The notes below the pieces were generated by a model. The model was not told where the DNA came from and searched no databases. It saw only the letters and a list, made by a program, of their open reading frames with translations. Position numbers and translations under genes: made by a program. Below, in pieces: positions 58,387-64,000 of a DNA stretch of 64,000 nt. The stretch's first letter is position 1. Each line of letters opens with the position of its first letter. Origin of the DNA: Dyella telluris (GTDB taxonomy: Bacteria > Pseudomonadota > Gammaproteobacteria > Xanthomonadales > Rhodanobacteraceae). The stretch spans positions 2,914,001 through 2,978,000 of the forward strand of contig NZ_CP060412.1 in assembly GCF_014297575.1 (NCBI RefSeq), written 5' to 3'.

Positions 58387-59571
58387 ATGTTTGAACTGAT
58401 CGAAAAACTCGCACCAAATGCAGTCATCAAGGTCATCGGCGTGGGCGGCGGCGGCGGTAATGCCGTGGCACACATGCTCAATGCAAACATCGAAGGCGTC
58501 GATTTCGTCGTCGCCAACACCGACTCGCAGGCCATGAAGACCTGTGGTTCGCGTACGCACCTGCAGCTGGGTGCCAACGTGACCAAGGGCCTGGGTGCCG
58601 GCGCCAACCCTGAAGTGGGCCGTCAGGCCGCACTGGAAGACCGCGAGCGCATCGAAGAGATGCTCGAAGGCGCGGACATGGTGTTCATCACCGCCGGCAT
58701 GGGTGGCGGTACCGGCACGGGCGCCGCCCCGGTGGTGGCCCAGCTCGCCAAGGAGAAGGGCATCCTCACGGTGGCCGTGGTCACCAAGCCGTTCCCGTTT
58801 GAAGGCCGTCGCCGCATGCAGGTGGCGATGAAGGGTATCGAAGACCTCTCGCAGCACGTCGATTCGCTGATCACCGTGCCCAACGAGAAGTTGCTGTCGG
58901 TGCTCGGTCGCGAAGTGACGCTTCTCAATGCGTTCAAGGCTGCCAACGACGTGCTGCTCGGCGCCGTGCAGGGTATTGCCGATCTGATCACCGCCCCGGG
59001 CCTGATCAACGTCGACTTTGCCGACGTGCGTACCGTGATGTCCGAAATGGGCATGGCGATGATGGGTTCGGGTACCGCCCGTGGCGATGATCGCGCCCAG
59101 GCTGCCGCCGAAGCCGCCATCAACAACCCGCTGCTGGAAGACGTCAACCTCAACGGTGCCTGCGGCATCCTGGTGAACGTCACCGCCGGTCCGAACCTGA
59201 CCATGCGCGAATTCGACGAGATCGGTCGCGTGATCCATGACTTCGCCAGCGAAGATGCCACCGTGGTCATGGGTACCTCGCTCGACCCGGAAATGCAGGA
59301 CGACGTGCGCGTCACCGTGGTGGCCACCGGTCTCAACCGTGCCGTTGCCCGCCAGCAGCAGGCTCGCCCGGTCGTGACCCAGCAGGTGGAAATGCGCCAG
59401 CGTCCCCGTCCGGTGGTGCTGCGTACCGGTACCGGCAACGAAGTGGTCGATTACGCCCAGCCCGAAGCCACCACGACCAGCCGCGTCGAGGCCAGCAGCC
59501 AGGCCAAGAGCGCCGATCCGAGCTTCGATTACCTGGACATCCCGGCCTTCCTGCGCCGTCAGGCCGACTGA
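58387..59571 (+). CDS. ftsZ: Cell division GTPase FtsZ
   Basis: This 394-residue tubulin homologue forms the Z-ring. It has [17 protein letters not shown] near the N-terminus, the tubulin signature [13 protein letters not shown] near residues 105-117, and the T7 loop [15 protein letters not shown] with the catalytic aspartate. A variable linker (about 318-375, rich in Gln, Arg and Thr) leads to the C-terminal peptide [14 protein letters not shown] that binds FtsA and ZipA. ATG at 58387 follows GGAGGA; an in-frame start 21 nt earlier would lie upstream of that ribosome site. Confidence 0.98.
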   Translation: MFELIEKLAPNAVIKVIGVGGGGGNAVAHMLNANIEGVDFVVANTDSQAMKTCGSRTHLQLGANVTKGLGAGANPEVGRQAALEDRERIEEMLEGADMVFITAGMGGGTGTGAAPVVAQLAKEKGILTVAVVTKPFPFEGRRRMQVAMKGIEDLSQHVDSLITVPNEKLLSVLGREVTLLNAFKAANDVLLGAVQGIADLITAPGLINVDFADVRTVMSEMGMAMMGSGTARGDDRAQAAAEAAINNPLLEDVNLNGACGILVNVTAGPNLTMREFDEIGRVIHDFASEDATVVMGTSLDPEMQDDVRVTVVATGLNRAVARQQQARPVVTQQVEMRQRPRPVVLRTGTGNEVVDYAQPEATTTSRVEASSQAKSADPSFDYLDIPAFLRRQAD

Positions 59572-59639
59572 CAAGACCGATTGGGCAAATAATTTGAAGA
59601 AAAATTGAACAAATGCCCGGTTTCACTTGTCAGTAACGA

Positions 59640-59850
59640 ATCGTGCATGGGATCCGCCCCGGCGGAACCCTTGCGCTAGCCCGTTTTACCGCCTTTCGGG
59701 GCGGTGGGCGGCTTGACTGACGCTGTGCCGGCGCTTGTTCTTGAGATGTAGGGCCATGCTTCACGGATGAGCATGACTGGCCAGGAAGTGAATCCAGGCC
59801 GGTCGAACGCCCCGAGACCGGATCCCGTCCCGGTCCGGGGCGTTGCGCTT
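59640..59850. other. Structured non-coding region between ftsZ and lpxC
   Basis: The 460-nt gap 59572-60031 has no gene I can support. It contains several inverted repeats: ACCGCC/GGCGGT near 59687-59704, CATGCT/AGCATG within GGCC-flanked DNA near 59752-59783, and a large one, AACGCCCCG-AG-ACCGG (59806-59821) against CCGGT-C-CGGGGCGTT (59830-59844). The last may stop ftsZ transcription although no T tract follows. A small RNA is possible. Confidence 0.4.
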
Positions 59851-59960
59851 CAGTCAAGTTATTGAAAATGCTGGGAAACTGCTGATCGCCCCACGAATGG
59901 ATACCGTTCGTGAATGAAAGGAGCATGAAAGGGTGAACAGTGTGTGTGGCGCGGATCGCC

Positions 59961-59988
59961 TTTTCACAGGTTAAGACTGTGTTAGCAT
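59961..59988 (+). promoter_or_regulatory. Candidate lpxC promoter
   Basis: TTTTCA (59961-59966), a 16-nt spacer and TAGCAT (59983-59988) suggest a start about 35-40 nt before the lpxC ATG. Both boxes match consensus at four of six positions. Confidence 0.45.
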
Positions 59989-60031
59989 CCGTTCCCTAAT
60001 TTGGCTGCTGCCCCTTACAGGTACCAAAAAA

Positions 60032-60946
60032 ATGATCAAGCAGCGTACGCTCAAGAACATCATTCGCGCCACAGGCGTCGGTCTGCATACCGGCGACAAG
60101 GTGTACATGACGCTTCGCCCCGCTGCCCCGAATACGGGCATCGTGTTTCGTCGTACCGATCTGAATCCGCCGGTCGAAATCCATGCGCGCCCCGATAACG
60201 TCGGTGACACGCGCCTGTCGACCACCCTTGTCAATGGCGACGTGCGCGTTTCGACGGTGGAGCATTTGCTCTCCGCGATGGCCGGCCTCGGCATCGACAA
60301 TGCCTATGTCGACCTGTCCGCGCCGGAAGTGCCGATCATGGACGGCAGCGCCGGTCCCTTCGTGTTCCTGCTGCAGTCCGCGGGCATCGAAGAGCAGAAC
60401 GTCGCCAAGCGCTTCATCCGCATCAAGAAGCCGATCAAGGTGCAGGATGGCGACAAGTGGGCCAGCTTCGAGCCGTTCGAGGGCTTCAAGGTGGGCTTCT
60501 CGATCGAGTTCAACCACCCGATCATCAGCAAGCGCACGTCGCGCGCCGAGATCGACTTCTCCACGACCTCGTTCGTGAAGGAAGTGAGCCGCGCCCGTAC
60601 CTTCGGTTTCATGCGTGACATCGAAATGCTGCGCGAACACAACCTGGCGCTGGGCGGTTCGATGGACAACGCCGTGGTGCTCGACGACTACCGCGTGCTC
60701 AACGAAGACGGCCTCCGCTACGAGGACGAGTTCGTGAAGCACAAGATCCTCGACGCCATCGGTGACCTCTACCTGCTGGGCCACAGCCTGGTCGGTGCGT
60801 ACTACGCCCACAAGTCGGGCCATGAGCTCAACAACAAGCTCCTGCGCACCCTGATGGCCGACGCCTCGGCCTGGGAAGAAGTCAGCTTTGCGGACGATCC
60901 GGCGACCTCGCCGATCTCCTACGCCCACCCGGCGCAGGCGATCTGA
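60032..60946 (+). CDS. lpxC: UDP-3-O-acyl-N-acetylglucosamine deacetylase
   Basis: This 304-residue zinc enzyme commits precursors to lipid A. It starts MIKQRTLKN and has [12 protein letters not shown], the zinc-binding [17 protein letters not shown] (His79 region), [15 protein letters not shown], and the second zinc site [18 protein letters not shown]. It has its own promoter and terminator, so it seems a single-gene unit. In enterics LpxC is controlled by FtsH proteolysis of the C-terminus; the C-terminus here (ending YAHPAQAI) differs from E. coli. Confidence 0.98.
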   Translation: MIKQRTLKNIIRATGVGLHTGDKVYMTLRPAAPNTGIVFRRTDLNPPVEIHARPDNVGDTRLSTTLVNGDVRVSTVEHLLSAMAGLGIDNAYVDLSAPEVPIMDGSAGPFVFLLQSAGIEEQNVAKRFIRIKKPIKVQDGDKWASFEPFEGFKVGFSIEFNHPIISKRTSRAEIDFSTTSFVKEVSRARTFGFMRDIEMLREHNLALGGSMDNAVVLDDYRVLNEDGLRYEDEFVKHKILDAIGDLYLLGHSLVGAYYAHKSGHELNNKLLRTLMADASAWEEVSFADDPATSPISYAHPAQAI

Positions 60947-60991
60947 TCGCCCTGGCGATCGGCTAAGTCCTTCACAAAACTGAATAAACGG

Positions 60992-61026
60992 AACGGCCGC
61001 GTCCAAAAGACGCGGCCGTTTGTTTT
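60992..61026 (+). terminator. Intrinsic terminator after lpxC
   Basis: AACGGCCGCGTC (60992-61003) pairs perfectly with GACGCGGCCGTT (61009-61020) around CAAAA, followed by TGTTTT. Confidence 0.93.
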
Positions 61027-61178
61027 GTGATATACCTCGCGCTCTCTTCTGGCAGCTGTTCACGTACTGATGACATCAGGGTCTATCAGGTCCGTGGGGG
61101 CGTGGTATAAACCCATGCACGCCGATCGAAAGGTCGGTGTCAGGGATGTATCGCCATGGAGGCAGTCGGAACCCAGGG

Positions 61179-61673
61179 TCAACGGGTTTCGTCGGATCCG
61201 GAATCAGAAACTTCGGCGATGGACGCCAGCTCGAGGAACAGTTCCCGCAATTCGGGGTCTGTGGTTGAGGCTGCGGCGACTCTCAGGTGAGAGGCTGCGG
61301 CTGGCGAAAGCGGTTTTGACCGATCCGGCACGATTTCTGTCGGTGGTTGGGGGGCCACTTTCACGGTGACTGAACTGGCGTACGTGCCTACGGCGCGTGC
61401 GGTCGAGAGGATTTGCGCCTGGAGAAGGCGCAGCCTGGCGGCCAGAGCCGACGAGGGAGCCAAAAAAACGAGGCGGCCGTCTTGCAGGTTGGCGAAACGA
61501 ACCTGCTCGCGGAGTGGTGACGGTAACGTCTGGCGCAGTGCGCGATCCAATGCATCCAGCTGGCGGGCCTTGCGGGCCAGCGCGGCAATGGGGCCATACG
61601 CGGTGATGGGCTTGAGTCCAGAACCGGTGCGGCGAGAGGGTTTTGGATCATCGCGCTGCATGGATGCCGACAT
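61179..61673 (-). CDS. dciA: DUF721 protein, DciA-like replicative helicase operator
   Basis: This protein has about 164 residues from ATG 61673 (MSASMQRDD); ATG 61661 is an alternative, and the frame stays open upstream without homology. The KH-like DUF721 domain is at about 25-105 (ALARKARQLDALDRALRQTL, FANLQDGRLVFLAPSSALAA). A disordered Pro/Ala/Ser-rich tail follows. In Pseudomonas the DciA gene also lies between lpxC and an M23 gene next to secA. DciA helps load DnaB helicase in bacteria that lack DnaC. It is divergent from the peptidase gene by 19 nt. Confidence 0.82.
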   Translation of the reverse strand: MSASMQRDDPKPSRRTGSGLKPITAYGPIAALARKARQLDALDRALRQTLPSPLREQVRFANLQDGRLVFLAPSSALAARLRLLQAQILSTARAVGTYASSVTVKVAPQPPTEIVPDRSKPLSPAAASHLRVAAASTTDPELRELFLELASIAEVSDSGSDETR

Positions 61674-61692
61674 CTTCTGACGTAAGAACAAC

Positions 61693-62622
61693 ATGCAAAT
61701 CATACTTGTGTCCCGCACCAAAAAGGTGCCGAAAACCTGGAATCTCGCGGACCGGCGATTGCGCTGGCGCCTTATGGGTGCTGCAGCAGCGGCGATCCTG
61801 GGATGCGCGGGCCTGGGCGGCGCGGTGGCCATGGTCGTGGCCAACCCGCACGACCGGGCGCTGGCCGAGATCCGCCGCCTGCGCCAGCAGGTGCAGCAGC
61901 AGAACGAACAGCTGGTCGGCGTGCGCAAGGATGCCCAGCGCGACGTGGATGCGCTGGCCGTGAAGCTGGGTCAGCTGCAGGCGCAGTCCACCCGTCTCAA
62001 CGCGCTCGGTGACCGCCTGACCCGGGTCGGCAAGCTCGACGATGGCGAGTTCAACTTTGATGAACAGCCGGCCGTCGGCGGCGTGGAAGATGCCACCGAC
62101 AGCGGCTATTCGCTGCCGCAGAACCTGGATACCAGCATCAACCAGCTGGCCGATCAGTTCGACAGCCAGCAGGCCCAGCTCCAGGCGCTGCAGAGTCTGC
62201 TGCTGGACGCCAAGATCGAATCCAATCTCAAGCCCACCGGGATGCCGGTTGACGGCTATATCTCCTCCTATTTCGGTGGCCGCCCGGACCCGTTCAGTGG
62301 TCACAGCGCCTACCACACCGGTCTGGACATCTCGACGCCCAAGGGCACGCCGGTCCACGCCGTGGCCGAAGGCATGGTCACCTATGCGGGCGATCGCACC
62401 GGCTACGGTGAGGTCATCGAGATCGACCATGGCAACGGCTACATGACCCGCTACGCCCACAACAGCAAGCTGGAGGTCCGTCCGGGCCAGCGCGTGCACG
62501 TGGGCGACGTGGTCTCCGAGGCCGGCTCCACGGGGCGCTCCACCGGCTCGCACGTCCATTTCGAGGTCTGGTACAAGGGCCGCGTGGTCAATCCGCTGGC
62601 TTTTGTGAAAAACCACCGCTGA
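61693..62622 (+). CDS. M23 (LytM) family peptidase, membrane-anchored
   Basis: This 309-residue protein has a basic cytoplasmic start, one membrane helix (about 28-50) and a coiled coil (RRLRQQVQQQNEQLVGVRK, about 58-105). A Gln-rich second helical stretch (NQLADQFDSQQAQLQALQSL) and a C-terminal LytM domain (about 180-305) follow. Zinc ligands are visible in YHTGLDIS and SHVHFEVWY. It probably cuts peptidoglycan cross-links in the periplasm, or regulates amidases. Such genes sit upstream of secA in several gammaproteobacteria. Confidence 0.9.
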   Translation: MQIILVSRTKKVPKTWNLADRRLRWRLMGAAAAAILGCAGLGGAVAMVVANPHDRALAEIRRLRQQVQQQNEQLVGVRKDAQRDVDALAVKLGQLQAQSTRLNALGDRLTRVGKLDDGEFNFDEQPAVGGVEDATDSGYSLPQNLDTSINQLADQFDSQQAQLQALQSLLLDAKIESNLKPTGMPVDGYISSYFGGRPDPFSGHSAYHTGLDISTPKGTPVHAVAEGMVTYAGDRTGYGEVIEIDHGNGYMTRYAHNSKLEVRPGQRVHVGDVVSEAGSTGRSTGSHVHFEVWYKGRVVNPLAFVKNHR

Positions 62623-62867
62623 GCGGGGCTTCGGGGCGGCTGGCGGCGCCCTTGAAAGCGTTTGGATACGCCGCCACTCCATGATCGGGACGATGATCGG
62701 GGGAGTCCGGGGTATGCGCCCCGGCACGGCGCGGAAGTCGCGGCGGCAGTCGAAGACTGCGACGGCGCGGCGTTTGGGATAGCCCGCCGACCCTAGTATC
62801 ATCAATCCTTTCGTCCTGCCCGGGTCCGCCGGGGCAGGCGGTTCACGAATCCTGATCCGGAAGATCG

Positions 62868-64000
62868 ATGCTCAACCGTGCCCTGACGAGCCTTTTCGGT
62901 AGCCGCAATGAACGCGTGCTGCGCCAGCTCTCCAAGAATGTCGCGCGCATCAACGCGCTTGAACCCGAATTCGAGAAGCTGAGCGACGACGCGCTGCGCG
63001 CCAAGACCGACGAGTTCAAGCAGCGTGTCGCTGCTGGCGAATCGCTGGACAAGATCCTGCCGGAAGCCTTTGCCGTGGTGCGCGAAGGCGCCAAGCGCGT
63101 GCTGGGCATGCGCCATTACGACGTGCAGATGATCGGCGGCATGGTGCTGCATTCCGGCCGCATCGCCGAAATGCGCACGGGCGAAGGCAAGACCCTGGTC
63201 GGTACGCTGCCGGTGTACCTCAATGCCCTGGAAGACAAGGGCGTGCACGTGGTCACCGTGAACGACTACCTGGCTCGCCGCGACTCGGCGCAGATGGGCA
63301 AGCTGTACAGCTTCCTCGGACTGACCACGGGCGTGGTGTGGCCGGGCATGGACCATGCCGACAAGCATGCCGCCTATGCCGCCGACATTACCTACGGCAC
63401 CAACAACGAATTCGGTTTCGACTACCTGCGCGACAACATGGCGCTCAGCAAGGACCAGCGCTACCAGCGCGGCCTGCACTACGCCATCGTCGACGAAGTC
63501 GACTCCATCCTGATCGACGAAGCGCGCACGCCGCTGATCATTTCCGGCCCGGCGGAAGATTCCCCGCAGCTGTACATCGCGGTGAACAAGATCGTCCCGA
63601 AGATGATCCGCCAGGAGAAGGAAGACGGCAGCGGCGACTACTGGGTCGACGAGAAGCAGAAGCAGGTGCACCTGTCCGAAGAGGGCATGTCGCACGCTGA
63701 CGAACTGCTGCGCCAGGCAGGTGTCATCGACGCAGACAGTGGCCTGTACGACTCCAAGAACCTGGCCGTGGTGCATCACCTCAATGCCGCGCTGCGCGCC
63801 AACGCCATCTACCATCGCGACGTCGACTACATCGTGCGCGACGGCGAAGTGGTGATCGTGGACGAATTCACCGGCCGTACGCTGCCGGGTCGTCGCTGGT
63901 CCGATGGCCTGCACCAGGCGGTGGAAGCGAAGGAAGGCGTGCCGATCCAGCGCGAGAACCAGACGCTGGCCACCGTTACCTTCCAGAACCTCTTCCGCAT
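62868..64000 (+). CDS. secA: Preprotein translocase ATPase SecA, C-terminus cut by window edge
   Basis: The first 377 codons of SecA are present; the frame is open to the window end. It begins [21 protein letters not shown]1 has Walker A MRTGEGKT (102-109) and the DEAD-type box [17 protein letters not shown] near 208-224. The preprotein cross-linking domain begins after about residue 225. SecA drives proteins through SecYEG. No secM-like gene is found in the 245-nt upstream gap, where I see only a weak -10 (TAGTAT, 62794-62799). Confidence 0.98.
   Translation, partial: MLNRALTSLFGSRNERVLRQLSKNVARINALEPEFEKLSDDALRAKTDEFKQRVAAGESLDKILPEAFAVVREGAKRVLGMRHYDVQMIGGMVLHSGRIAEMRTGEGKTLVGTLPVYLNALEDKGVHVVTVNDYLARRDSAQMGKLYSFLGLTTGVVWPGMDHADKHAAYAADITYGTNNEFGFDYLRDNMALSKDQRYQRGLHYAIVDEVDSILIDEARTPLIISGPAEDSPQLYIAVNKIVPKMIRQEKEDGSGDYWVDEKQKQVHLSEEGMSHADELLRQAGVIDADSGLYDSKNLAVVHHLNAALRANAIYHRDVDYIVRDGEVVIVDEFTGRTLPGRRWSDGLHQAVEAKEGVPIQRENQTLATVTFQNLFR

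Noticed and set aside
57058..59574. 838-codon minus-strand frame opposite ftsA and ftsZ
   Set aside because: Complementary to two highly conserved genes, crosses their spacer, and has no recognisable motif.
61070..61369. 99-codon plus-strand frame overlapping dciA
   Set aside because: Mostly antisense to dciA, Arg-rich and without a ribosome site.
62623..62867. Possible secM-type arrest gene before secA
   Set aside because: No reading frame with a signal peptide and arrest-like motif lies in this gap; the gene upstream is the M23 peptidase.

Overview
The window is high-GC chromosomal DNA from a gammaproteobacterium, most likely order Xanthomonadales and family Rhodanobacteraceae (Dyella/Luteibacter/Rhodanobacter type). 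I infer this from protein similarity as I know the families, from the cbb3-oxidase layout, and from the division cluster running into lpxC, dciA, an M23 peptidase and secA, the order also known in Pseudomonas. I see no prophage, insertion sequence, CRISPR array or obvious genomic island; nearly everything is core metabolism or cell envelope.

Layout. 1-5.5 kb: the start of a FecR/DUF6600 protein cut by the left edge, tRNA-Gly(CCC), a RimB-like protease with RimK, a small secreted protein, a possible sRNA, and a PhoP/ColR-like two-component pair. 5.5-8.0 kb (minus strand): ilvE, a DUF4124 protein and metF. 8.1-17.0 kb: a complete FNR-box-controlled cbb3 oxidase operon, ccoNOQP, a small membrane gene, ccoGHIS and a SafE-type membrane protein. 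17.1-29.2 kb: ahcY behind a SAH riboswitch, a glutamyl-endopeptidase-like S9 peptidase, ppc, uup, a D,D-carboxypeptidase with a basic tail, and metK. 29.4-40.2 kb: accessory metabolism (two FAD oxidases, SGNH hydrolase, methyltransferase, two alpha/beta hydrolases, dusB, a nucleoside transporter, a LysE exporter). 40.3-43.9 kb: yraN and lpoA divergent from rsmI, then rnpB. 44.1-64 kb: mraZ, rsmH, ftsL, ftsI, murE, murF, mraY, ftsW, murG, murC, ddlB, ftsQ, ftsA, ftsZ, lpxC, dciA (opposite strand), an M23 peptidase, and secA cut by the right edge.

How it fits together. The dcw genes are stitched by ATGA or similar overlaps, so peptidoglycan precursor synthesis (murE/F/C/G, mraY, ddlB) and divisome proteins (ftsL/I/W/Q/A) look co-transcribed and translationally coupled. 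ftsZ is the exception: it sits behind a 120-nt spacer that folds into three consecutive hairpins, each with GGA in its loop, followed by a GGA-containing Shine-Dalgarno. This looks like an RsmA/CsrA target and is the most interesting regulatory signal I found. Three S-adenosylmethionine-cycle genes (metF, ahcY, metK) lie in separate units with different leader architectures.

Other non-coding signals are a family of GTAG/REP-type inverted repeats at four intergenic sites, a palindromic operator over a near-consensus promoter at 31.37 kb, a run of hairpins between rnpB and mraZ, and several structured intergenic regions that may encode small RNAs. Two genes run off the window edges (1-756 minus and secA), and ccoQ is only 46 codons, so all three are easy to miss.
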